Part shown: piece by piece, positions 1 through 5,885 of the stretch
Layout of the letters: each line of letters opens with the position of its first letter
Position numbering within the stretch: position 1 is the first letter of the stretch
Assembly (NCBI GenBank): GCA_947258735.1
Contig: CAMYJJ010000139.1
Coordinates: forward strand, 1-7,870
Direction: 5' to 3'
DNA: 7,870 nucleotides
From: Thermodesulfovibrionia bacterium
GTDB taxonomy: Bacteria > Nitrospirota > Thermodesulfovibrionia > UBA6902
Translations under genes and position numbers: made by a program
Notes under the pieces: model-generated
Told to the model about the DNA's origin: nothing
What the model saw: only the letters and a program-made list of their open reading frames with translations
Databases searched by the model: none

Positions 1-21
1 GAAAAATTAGAAGGAGAAAAA

Positions 22-141
22 ATGAACACTTCATACGATGCCCTAATAATAGGGTCCGGTATCATTGGCTGCAGCATCGCCTTTGAACTAAGCAAAAAAG
101 GCTGGAAAACATTGAATATTATCTGTATGATTCCAGGTTAG
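22..141 (+). pseudogene. N-terminal fragment of FAD-dependent oxidoreductase (DAO-like)
   Basis: The ATG at 22 has a strong ribosome binding site (AGAAGGAG, about 10-17). It encodes 39 residues starting MNTSYDALIIGSGIIGCSIA, a Rossmann dinucleotide-binding fold with the GxGxxG motif at residues 11-16. The next residues, FELSKKGWKT, are the usual first helix and second strand of glycine oxidase/DAO-type flavoproteins. Members of this family usually run to several hundred residues, but here the family-like sequence stops at about residue 33 (base ~115-120), and a TAG follows at 139-141. The remainder of the flavoprotein is absent, and the DNA continues with an unrelated membrane protein in another frame. 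The start and RBS look intact, so a useless 39-residue peptide could still be made. The family call is good; the exact substrate cannot be known. Confidence 0.75.
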
Positions 142-845
142 GCGGATTGGGTCCTATCTGGTTTACTCTTTTAATTCCCAGCCTGGTGTTTTCATTGATA
201 CACGCTGCAAAAAACAGGAAATATCATTACCTTGTTATTGCAGCTGCTGTAATGGCAGGATTTTTTCTCTATCCAAGAAACTGGACGCCACGGTATGTGA
301 TCTTTATCGTCGGTCTGGGGGCTCTATCGTTTGGGTATATCCTGAACTACTTTGATGGAAATAACAGGACAATCAGAGGTATCGCCCTGCTGCTTGTTGT
401 ATATACTTTTTTCATATCCAACTCTCCATGCATCACTCCTGCCCAGATTAAACATTTCATAAGGCTGCCTGCCAATGAACGGACCATAGCGCGTCATGCA
501 CCGTTTAACATAGATATACATGCCAGACAGGAGTACGGACACTGGATATGGATAAGTGATAATATAGGAACGGGTGAGACCCTGGCATATACATTTGAAC
601 CACTGTTTCTCTCTCCGTTATGGAACAATGGGTTCACAAGTTCCATAACATTTGTTAAAGCAGAAACGTATAAAGACTGGCTACAGCGTCTGGAGCAGCA
701 TAATGCAACATATGTTCTGGTACGGTCAAAATCAAAAGAGGACAAATGGGCTGAGGCCGCCCAGTCACTTACGTGGATGGGCAGAAAAACAAGATTCAGG
801 GTTGAGTATGCTGATGATAATTATAAAATTATGAGGTTTATATAA
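114..845 (+). pseudogene. C-terminal part of membrane glycosyltransferase (GT39/ArnT-like), 5'-truncated
   Basis: The frame is open from base 87, but the part resembling a protein family begins near 114 (EYYLYDSRLGGLGPIW). The only candidate start is a TTG at 147 with no ribosome binding site, so I read this as the C-terminal ~240 residues of a larger protein. There are four hydrophobic segments: around LGPIWFTLLIPSLVFSLIH, YLVIAAAVMAGFFLY, YVIFIVGLGALSFGYIL and GIALLLVVYTFFI. A soluble tail of about 110 residues follows, with IAYTF-like and SPLWNN features. This architecture fits polyprenyl-phosphate-sugar-dependent glycosyltransferases of the dolichyl-phosphate-mannose mannosyltransferase/ArnT type, which act at the outer face of the inner membrane. 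The N-terminal part, with the catalytic first periplasmic loop, is missing, so the fragment should be inactive. The family call rests on pattern, not alignment. Confidence 0.6.
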
Positions 846-994
846 TGATTAAATTAAAGGACAGGAAAGATGTTTTATATTATCTGTTAATGTTGATCAT
901 AGTAGTGATGGCAATTATCTATTTTACGGTTCCGGAAAGGGCATCTTTTATAGAGAATCAATTAAAATGGTGGGGAGAGTTTTTTAAACCATAA
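845..994 (+). CDS. small single-pass membrane protein, 49 aa
   Basis: The ATG at 845 shares a base with the TAA of the preceding fragment (TAATG), and a GAGGT ribosome binding site lies 7 nt upstream (833-837). This indicates translational coupling to the glycosyltransferase. The product begins MIKLKDRKDVLYYLLM. It has a basic N-terminus, one hydrophobic helix (about residues 11-29, YLLMLIIVVMAIIYFTV) and a polar, Trp/Phe-rich tail ending KWWGEFFKP. The predicted topology is one transmembrane segment with a short amphipathic C-terminal tail at the membrane interface. I do not recognise a named family. The overlap with the upstream gene suggests it works with, or stabilises, the membrane glycosyltransferase. 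If that gene is broken, this one may be an orphan. Confidence 0.6.
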   Translation: MIKLKDRKDVLYYLLMLIIVVMAIIYFTVPERASFIENQLKWWGEFFKP

Positions 995-1072
995 ACTGGT
1001 CAACCGCATACGATTACAGGTTGTCTACGAAACAGTTACTATAAACTTTGTAATTAAGGAGTCAAGAGGTCG

Positions 1073-1130
1073 GGGATTCAAGAAACTGATGGTGTAAATC
1101 ACTCGAATCCCTGTCTACCGACAGGCAGGC
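1073..1130. repeat. palindromic repeat unit upstream of GT2 gene
   Basis: Two inverted repeats lie next to each other. GGGATTC at 1073-1079 pairs with GAATCCC at 1105-1111. CCTGTC at 1110-1115 pairs with GACAGG at 1120-1125 over a TACC loop. The second hairpin plus its flank (CCTGTCTACCGACAGGCAGGC, 1110-1130) closely matches 1984-2004 (three base differences), so this is one copy of a dispersed repeat. It fills most of the gap before the glycosyltransferase gene; nothing else is evident in 995-1175. Confidence 0.6.
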
Positions 1131-1175
1131 TTGAACCCTTTTTTGCAACTACATTTGAGATGGACAGAATACATT

Positions 1176-1874
1176 ATGCTTGACGATCAAAGAATAGCGG
1201 TCATCATACCGGTACTAAATGAAGAATCCACCATTCCTCTTGTACTGAATGATATTTCAAGAGATCTTGTTGATGACATAGTCGTTGTTGACAACGGAAG
1301 CAGCGACAGGACGGTTGAGGCAGCAAGGGAAGCAGGGGCAACTGTCCTGCATGAAACAAAAAAGGGCTATGGGTATCCATGCCTTACAGGAATTGAACAT
1401 CTGAAAAACGGGAATACAGATGTTGTTGTATTTGCAGATGGCAATTACAGTGATCATCCGGAAGAGATTGAGAAGCTTGTAAGGCCTGTTGTAAGAAATG
1501 GTTATGACCTTGTCCTTGGATCCAGAACTCTTGGTAAGGTTGAAGAAGGGGCCTTAAGAATACCTGTACGGTTCGGGAACTGGCTTGCTACGGTCCTGAT
1601 CAGGATGTTGTATGATTTCAGGTTTACTGATGTGGGTCCGTTCAGGGCGATCAGGTTTGACAAACTGCTTGCGCTTGATATGAATGATAATCTTGGCTGG
1701 ACGATTGAGATGCAGGTCAAGGCGGTAAGGAAAAAATACAGCATTATGGAGGTGCCTGTCAGTTACCGGGCCGGGACGGGAAAGTCGAAACTGACCGGAA
1801 ATCTCAGGGGAATAGCAATCGTTGGATACAGGATTATACGGGCGATATTGAAAAACTTGAATTATGCTCCATAG
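1176..1874 (+). CDS. glycosyltransferase family 2 protein (DPM1/polyprenyl-phosphate sugar type)
   Basis: I chose the ATG at 1176 because the family's conserved block begins a few residues later (IAVIIPVLNEE, residues 7-17). The frame is open upstream to a TTG at 1131, but those 15 residues overlap the repeat and look non-coding. The 232-residue protein has a GT-A fold: IPVLNEE (11-17), nucleotide-binding VVDNGSSDRT (37-46), the acceptor/metal block VVFADGNYSD (84-93), DLVLGSR (111-117) and GWTIEMQVKA (174-183). A basic, Gly-rich tail (PVSYRAGTGKSKLTG) completes it. No transmembrane helices are obvious, so it should act on the cytoplasmic face, passing sugar from an NDP-sugar to a lipid phosphate or to a glycan. 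The usual DxD reads D88-G-N90, with Asn in the second place. This fits the preceding envelope glycosylation genes, though a repeat-filled gap of ~180 bases separates it from them. No strong ribosome binding site is visible. Confidence 0.88.
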   Translation: MLDDQRIAVIIPVLNEESTIPLVLNDISRDLVDDIVVVDNGSSDRTVEAAREAGATVLHETKKGYGYPCLTGIEHLKNGNTDVVVFADGNYSDHPEEIEKLVRPVVRNGYDLVLGSRTLGKVEEGALRIPVRFGNWLATVLIRMLYDFRFTDVGPFRAIRFDKLLALDMNDNLGWTIEMQVKAVRKKYSIMEVPVSYRAGTGKSKLTGNLRGIAIVGYRIIRAILKNLNYAP

Positions 1875-1928
1875 CTGTTTTGCATATGCGACATAAATAA
1901 TGATTTGCTAACTAATGATAATTGAGTC

Positions 1929-2028
1929 GTCATTCCCGCTGTATGTTTAGCGGGAATCCAGTAGTCTGAATAAGTTCTGGATGCCTGCCTACCTTCAGGC
2001 AGGCCCGATTACTGACTTCGGGCATGAC
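1929..2028. repeat. 100-bp MITE-like palindromic element with terminal inverted repeats
   Basis: The element opens with GTCATTCCCG (1929-1938) and closes with CGGGCATGAC (2019-2028), inverted copies matching at 9 of 10 positions. It contains two further perfect hairpins. One is ATTCCCGCT/AGCGGGAAT (1932-1940 with 1949-1957, 8-nt loop). The other is GCCTGCCT/AGGCAGGC (1983-1990 with 1997-2004, 6-nt loop). Its right end, read in reverse, shares the exact 12-mer GTCATGCCCGAA with the left end of the element at 5655-5779. It has no coding capacity, so it is a non-autonomous REP/MITE-type repeat. It could also act as a weak terminator for the GT2 gene, but no T-tract follows the hairpins. Confidence 0.7.
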
Positions 2029-2039
2029 AAAATTATAAT
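2012..2039 (+). promoter_or_regulatory. candidate sigma70-type promoter straddling the repeat's right end
   Basis: A perfect -10 hexamer TATAAT lies at 2034-2039. Sixteen bases upstream is CTGACT (2012-2017), which matches four of six positions of the -35 consensus. The -35 is inside the palindromic element and the -10 is just outside, so the repeat may supply half of the promoter for the gene at 2122. The leader would be about 75 nt. In AT-rich DNA a TATAAT alone is weak evidence. Confidence 0.3.
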
Positions 2040-2121
2040 GTATTTTAAGTACAGAAAGTAAAAAGAGTATTATTATTTAAACAGTTCATATTTTATTCAA
2101 CATTAACATTTAAAATAATAA

Positions 2122-2571
2122 ATGAAAAAAAGCTTTTTTGAAAACTACTGGTTCGGAATTATGTTCGGGTTTCTCTTCGGGTTTGTCATTGTTCATCCCT
2201 TTTCAGTTGTTTTTCAGGGACTTTTTATAGCAGAAATACAAGTAACGGTAACGAGCCTGTTATATGCATTTAATCCGCAGCATTTCCCCATGGCCTTTTT
2301 TTTCGGTCTTCTTGGCATGTCACTTGGCATTCTTAATGTTTATTATGTAAGGGCCATAACCAGAGACGAGCGGCATATTAAACTCCTTGAGGGACTATTG
2401 CCGATATGCTCATATTGTAAAAAAATCCGTGATGATTCCGGCACATCACAGGGTGAAGGCACCTGGGAGAAAATTGAAGATTATATACATCAGAAAACCG
2501 AACAGGAATTTACCCACGGCATATGTCCTGACTGTGTAAAAGAAGTGTTTCCGGACAAGGACAGGAAATAG
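2122..2571 (+). CDS. two-TM membrane protein with CxxC...HGICPxC putative zinc-binding domain
   Basis: The 149-residue product has two hydrophobic helices, at about residues 10-36 (WFGIMFGFLFGFVIVHPF...) and 57-77 (MAFFFGLLGMSLGILNVYY). A cytoplasm-facing C-terminal domain follows. That domain carries LLPICSYCKKIRDD (92-105; C96, C99), a TWEKIEDYI helix (114-122) and THGICPDC (131-138; H132, C135, C138). Known context: this CxxC...HGICPxC block is common at the C-terminus or between domains of PAS-containing sensor kinases and response regulators in Deltaproteobacteria and Nitrospirota. There it probably binds a metal or acts in redox sensing. Here it is attached only to a membrane anchor, with no kinase or receiver domain. 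The four Cys and the His could form a zinc or redox site. There is no clear Shine-Dalgarno sequence before the ATG. The gene is convergent with the ABC operon, 22 bases apart. Confidence 0.75.
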   Translation: MKKSFFENYWFGIMFGFLFGFVIVHPFSVVFQGLFIAEIQVTVTSLLYAFNPQHFPMAFFFGLLGMSLGILNVYYVRAITRDERHIKLLEGLLPICSYCKKIRDDSGTSQGEGTWEKIEDYIHQKTEQEFTHGICPDCVKEVFPDKDRK

Positions 2572-2593
2572 GCATCCCTCCTGAAAGCAGTAA

Positions 2594-3802
2594 TCATAGA
2601 TCTGAGATAAGGTCCTTTTTGTACACAGAGTAAAATGCAAAAGGAACAGTTATGACCATACCCAGCAATATGGTGCCGGCGATTATCTCCAGGAATGGAC
2701 CGGCCGACCAGATGAAACGCAGAGGGACCTGGTCTGCCTGAATAACAGTAGCAATAAGGGCAATGACCTGTCCGGTCAACGAACCAAGAAGTGTTATCCA
2801 GAATGTTCTGAGGGTCAGTATCTTAAGAATAATGTTCCGGGAAGTTCCGAGTGTGTAGACTGTAGAAATTTCAGATTTTCTGGAATCAAGATTGATATAT
2901 GTGCTTATCAGGATACAGAAAGCAATCAGCATAAATGCTGCGGTATACAGGGCCTTTTGATAGCCTTCCAGTGTTGAGTCTACTTCTTTCTCAGCAGTGT
3001 CACCACGGTACGCATCAACAATGTGTAACCGATTACTGTATTCATTGAGCAATGACTTCAGTTGTTCAAATGATGATAACGAACCAGGGAACAGCCTTAT
3101 CTCATTAATGTTCCCGGTGAGGCCTGTTATGTTCTGCAATACTGAGAGCTGAATAAACACCGATGCATCTTCGATACCGCCGGTGGTCGGGATTATTCCG
3201 GCGATGCGGTAATCCCCGGATATGATCCTGATTGTATCAGGCACTGTTTTACCCAGTTTTTCAGATGCAATGCTACCCAGCAGGACTTCATTCTCACTGA
3301 TTGAGTATTCTGAAAATGGGTAGGAATATGCATCAGAAAAATCTATCCCTGCAACCGGCATGTGTCTGCCGTCTACATTGAGTCTCTCTGTCAATCTTGG
3401 TTCAGCTTTTCGCAGGTATGATGAGAACCTGTCTTTTATTTTGTCAAAGATTGCAGATGAATAGGTCAGCTTTTTAAACTTCGCAGTAACAAGATCAGAA
3501 GAATTCATGCCTTGTGGAACAAGTATAAGAGAGGGGCCTATATAGTCAATTCTCTGCTCTACAGAATTTTGTTTGGCCCTGCCCATAAGGTCAAGGGACA
3601 CGGGCAGGGCAACCAAAAGGGAGATTAAAATGACATTAATAAAGAAGACTGCTTTACGGCCTGTGAGCTCCCGCCATGAGAGCCATAGAGAAAAAGACGG
3701 TATCCGTTGTCCGTAGTCCGTAGTCCGTTTATTTTTACGGTCAACGGACAACGGTTCCCGGACCACGTTCTTAAGACCCTGTTCCGTTTGTGAATTTTCC
3801 AT
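2594..3802 (-). CDS. ABC transporter permease, MacB/FtsX family (second subunit)
   Basis: This is the last gene of the leftward ABC operon. It encodes about 400 residues in MacB/FtsX topology. Numbered from the most upstream ATG at 3829 there is one N-terminal helix (~60-80, AVFFINVILISLLVALPVSL) and an extracytoplasmic domain of about 210 residues with the MacB core (DYIGPSLILVPQG). Three C-terminal helices follow (~294-314, 343-363, 379-402). The start is uncertain: ATGs at 3829 and 3802 both overlap the ATPase gene, neither has a good ribosome binding site, and GTG/TTG codons further in are possible. I list 3802 (MENSQTEQ...). Residues between the start and the conserved IPSFSLWLSWREL block are encoded partly by a REP-like palindrome (3704-3754). 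The protein is paralogous to the permease at 4450-5547 (shared VP(Q/E)G and GNIN(E/A) blocks), so a heterodimer is likely. Confidence 0.85.
   Translation of the reverse strand: MENSQTEQGLKNVVREPLSVDRKNKRTTDYGQRIPSFSLWLSWRELTGRKAVFFINVILISLLVALPVSLDLMGRAKQNSVEQRIDYIGPSLILVPQGMNSSDLVTAKFKKLTYSSAIFDKIKDRFSSYLRKAEPRLTERLNVDGRHMPVAGIDFSDAYSYPFSEYSISENEVLLGSIASEKLGKTVPDTIRIISGDYRIAGIIPTTGGIEDASVFIQLSVLQNITGLTGNINEIRLFPGSLSSFEQLKSLLNEYSNRLHIVDAYRGDTAEKEVDSTLEGYQKALYTAAFMLIAFCILISTYINLDSRKSEISTVYTLGTSRNIILKILTLRTFWITLLGSLTGQVIALIATVIQADQVPLRFIWSAGPFLEIIAGTILLGMVITVPFAFYSVYKKDLISDL
3704..3754. repeat. REP-like palindrome inside the permease 5' coding region
   Basis: CCGTTGTCCGT (3704-3714) and ACGGACAACGG (3744-3754) are perfect 11-bp inverted arms. 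Between them, with the left arm, sit three GTCCGT units spaced 7 bases apart (starting 3709, 3716, 3723) and an inner CCGT/ACGG pair. The 51-bp unit lies within the N-terminal codons of the second permease and stays in frame, encoding a charged stretch (SVDRKNKRTTDYGQR). It looks like a dispersed intergenic hairpin that the reading frame runs through. Confidence 0.65.
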
Positions 3803-4448
3803 TCTGGAGATGCAGGACTTTCTGAGCATAGGCAGCTACTTCTTCTTCATGAGTGACAATGATGACGGTATGACCGCTGTTGTTAAGCTCCCTGAAAAGG
3901 GACATTACTTCGCGGGTCATCGCAGGGTCAAGGTTGCCGGTGGGTTCATCAGCAAGGATAATCCCCGGATTGTTGATTACGCTTCTGCACAGGGCAACCC
4001 TCTGTCTCTCTCCCACACTGAGTTCAGAGAAATTATGGTCCAGCCTTTCATTGAGCCCGAACCTCTGCAAAAGCTCAATTGCCTTGTCCGTAGCCTTTTT
4101 CCTTGATTTCATGGTGAGCATGGCAGGTACAGCGACATTGTCCAGTGCGCTCAGATAGGGAATGAGATTAAATGTCTGAAATACAAACCCGATCTCCTGA
4201 AGTCGGAGATCCGCCCTGTAGGCAGGCGTTGTATGATAGATGTTTTTGTCCCATAAGAGGACTTCCCCGTCTGAGGGGTTTAAGAGGGCGCCTATGATGA
4301 ATAGAAGCGTACTTTTACCGCTGCCACTGGGACCAACTATCGAGAGGAACTCTCCCTGCCCGACCTTCAGGTTGATGTCGGTAAGTGCAGCTACCTGATC
4401 TTTTTTATTATTTATAAATTCTCTCGATACATTTATTAGTTCCAGCAT
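3771..4448 (-). CDS. ABC transporter ATP-binding protein, MacB/LolD type
   Basis: This 225-residue protein is a complete single nucleotide-binding domain. It has Walker A GPSGSGKST (39-47), Q-loop Q91, signature LSVGERQRVALCR (143-155), Walker B IILADEP (163-169), D-loop NLD (172-174) and the switch His at 200 (THEEE). The signature reads LSVGE where LSGGQ is usual. Length and sequence fit the LolD/MacB/FtsE class, which drive FtsX-like permeases as mechanotransmitters rather than classical importers. The ATG is one base after the TAA of the upstream permease gene, and its ribosome binding site (AGAGAGG) lies inside that gene's last codons. The 3' end overlaps the start of the next permease gene. 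Tight coupling of all three genes implies fixed stoichiometry in one complex. Confidence 0.93.
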   Translation of the reverse strand: MLELINVSREFINNKKDQVAALTDINLKVGQGEFLSIVGPSGSGKSTLLFIIGALLNPSDGEVLLWDKNIYHTTPAYRADLRLQEIGFVFQTFNLIPYLSALDNVAVPAMLTMKSRKKATDKAIELLQRFGLNERLDHNFSELSVGERQRVALCRSVINNPGIILADEPTGNLDPAMTREVMSLFRELNNSGHTVIIVTHEEEVAAYAQKVLHLQNGKFTNGTGS

Positions 4449-4449
4449 A

Positions 4450-5547
4450 TTATTCCTCTCTCAGAAGCCTGGTAGGATCAAGTCTTGTTACAAACCACGA
4501 AGGGACTGATGAAGCCAGTAAAGCGATGACTACTGATGCCATAACAAAGTGTGGTAAATATTCCCATGATGGAATTAATCCGATACGCATGAATGCCCTG
4601 CCAAACCAGGACATAAGAGGGACGCTCAATATGTGCCCGAGCATGGCTCCTGTGAATGCTGACAGGACCGAAATCGAAATATTCTTAATAATTATTTTTC
4701 CCGGTGACAGTCCGATGCTCAGTAGCAGGCCTGTTTCCCTTTCCCCTTTTCGCAGCATGTAAAAGATAAGAAAGATAATACTCCCTACCGCAAGGACCGT
4801 ACCTGTAATCCATAAAAGCGTTGAGTACTGTTCCATAATGGAATTGATCTGGATCTGTGCCTTGGCCAGGCCGTCAACAGTGATTGCCATTGTTCCGGGA
4901 AGTGTTTTCTCAACGTCAGCGGCAAAGCCGGCCACGTCCAGCTTGCACCAGCAGCCGCCCAGGTTAAGGGCATTAATGTTACCGGGTTTATCAAGAATAT
5001 TCTGAGCAGCACCCAACGGCATGAAGATTGCCATGTCATATCCCTTTGGCGGCGGATCAAGTACCCGGGCAACCATGAAACTATTGCCCCTGATATCCAG
5101 TGTATCGCCTGTACCAAGACCCAGGCCTGAAGCGGCTCCCCTGCCAATGGCAACATACTGATAACCAGTATTGCTGTAGCGGGGAGTTTTTACCTTGCGT
5201 CCGACAATGATAAGGTCCTTTCCCTGGACATTTATATTCCCATATAACCAGGGCTGTATTTTTCCGGCATGTCTGCCCACCGGAGACTGTTTTATACGGT
5301 CTCCATAATCATCAGGCATGACCTCAGGGCCGTATTTCATTGAATAAAAGGATTCAAGGTCAGTCCCCTCTGGAACGACAAGCATGCCTTTGCCGAGGTC
5401 ATGAGTAAGCTCTTTGATCTTGTCTTCTGCTGAACTGTTGAGAGAACTCTGAATAACAAGGATGGATATAACAAATGACATGAGAAGGATGACAAGCGAA
5501 TGAATCAGCCAGCGGTGCCTGATCTCCTTGAGCATCAACATAAACAT
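4450..5547 (-). CDS. ABC transporter permease, MacB/FtsX family (first subunit, with CxC motif)
   Basis: This is the first gene of the leftward operon, 365 residues. A GGAGGT ribosome binding site sits 11 bases before the ATG. Topology: one N-terminal helix (~13-33), a large extracytoplasmic domain (~35-240) and three C-terminal helices (~243-264, ~290-313, ~334-352), ending LDPTRLLREE. This is the FtsX-like permease layout, with an MacB-type domain (GMLVVPEG at 54-61, IGRGAASGLGLGTGDTL). Residues 189-203 read GNINALNLGGCWCKL, putting C199 and C201 in the extracytoplasmic domain; the partner permease has GNINEIRLFPG there with no cysteine. Paired FtsX-like permeases with one LolD-like ATPase occur in efflux systems and in some iron-uptake clusters (for example the Campylobacter p19-linked set). 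Cargo here is unknown. A metal or thiol role for the CxC is an inference. Confidence 0.88.
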   Translation of the reverse strand: MFMLMLKEIRHRWLIHSLVILLMSFVISILVIQSSLNSSAEDKIKELTHDLGKGMLVVPEGTDLESFYSMKYGPEVMPDDYGDRIKQSPVGRHAGKIQPWLYGNINVQGKDLIIVGRKVKTPRYSNTGYQYVAIGRGAASGLGLGTGDTLDIRGNSFMVARVLDPPPKGYDMAIFMPLGAAQNILDKPGNINALNLGGCWCKLDVAGFAADVEKTLPGTMAITVDGLAKAQIQINSIMEQYSTLLWITGTVLAVGSIIFLIFYMLRKGERETGLLLSIGLSPGKIIIKNISISVLSAFTGAMLGHILSVPLMSWFGRAFMRIGLIPSWEYLPHFVMASVVIALLASSVPSWFVTRLDPTRLLREE

Positions 5548-5585
5548 CTAATAACAGTACCTCCATGCGATAGCATATGTTATAT

Positions 5586-5591
5586 ATTATA
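5586..5591 (-). promoter_or_regulatory. candidate -10 box for the ABC operon
   Basis: On the minus strand TATAAT occurs at 5586-5591, about 40 bases upstream of the first permease ATG, in a very AT-rich stretch (5578-5600). No convincing -35 is present: CATACT lies at 17-bp spacing and TTCATA at 19. A GGAGGT ribosome binding site follows downstream. The call rests on position and a single hexamer. Confidence 0.3.
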
Positions 5592-5654
5592 TTAATAATA
5601 GTGAAGAAAGTATGAAGGATGAGCAGGAAGATGGTAAGGGGGGCAGGGCGGTGC

Positions 5655-5779
5655 TGTCATGCCCGAAAGCATAGCGCGCCAGGAATCAAACGTGTTAGAT
5701 TCTTGATGCGAGTCTATGTGCGAGTCGCCCCGACCTGATAAGCCATGAACCATACGGTTCATGGCAAGCCGGAATGACA
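5655..5779. repeat. 125-bp MITE-like element with terminal inverted repeats
   Basis: The ends are TGTCATGCCCG (5655-5665) and the inverted match CCGGAATGACA (5769-5779). The inversion holds at 11 of the outer 16 positions. Inside is a perfect 10-bp hairpin with a 4-nt loop, GCCATGAACC/GGTTCATGGC (5742-5751 with 5756-5765). The left end shares GTCATGCCCGAA with the right end of the 1929-2028 element, so the two belong to one family with different cores. The element occupies the middle of the 338-base divergent gap between the ABC operon and the ZraP-like gene. Open frames across it are repeat artefacts. Confidence 0.68.
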
Positions 5780-5825
5780 CATACTATTCGTCCGAAGGGC
5801 GCATGTATCTCAACAGCACAGGTAA

Positions 5826-5834
5826 TGATATAAT
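5826..5834 (+). promoter_or_regulatory. extended -10 promoter for the ZraP-like gene
   Basis: TGATATAAT at 5826-5834 is a perfect extended -10 (TGnTATAAT), which commonly works without a good -35; none is visible at 17-18 bases upstream. Transcription would begin near 5841, giving a leader of about 45 nt to the ATG at 5886. It would leave almost no leader for the in-frame ATG at 5847, which supports the downstream start. Confidence 0.5.
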
Positions 5835-5885
5835 TCAGTTATTGATATGTATTCAGATAATTCACTAAAACAGGGAGATTATAAA

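Noticed and set aside
1131..1175. TTG start of the GT2 gene
   Set aside because: The extra 15 residues overlap the repeat edge and precede the conserved N-terminal strand; the ATG at 1176 fits family length.
3810..4158. Rightward frames of 92-98 codons opposite the ATPase gene
   Set aside because: They are antisense shadows of a gene with complete ABC ATPase motifs and show no domain or RBS of their own.
5592..5780. 62-codon leftward frame in the divergent gap
   Set aside because: It lies almost wholly in the TIR repeat, has no ribosome binding site, and its start is in the repeat terminus.
5847..5885. Upstream in-frame ATG as start of the ZraP-like gene
   Set aside because: It would place 13 polar residues before the signal peptide, has no RBS, and lies only a few bases after the predicted transcription start.
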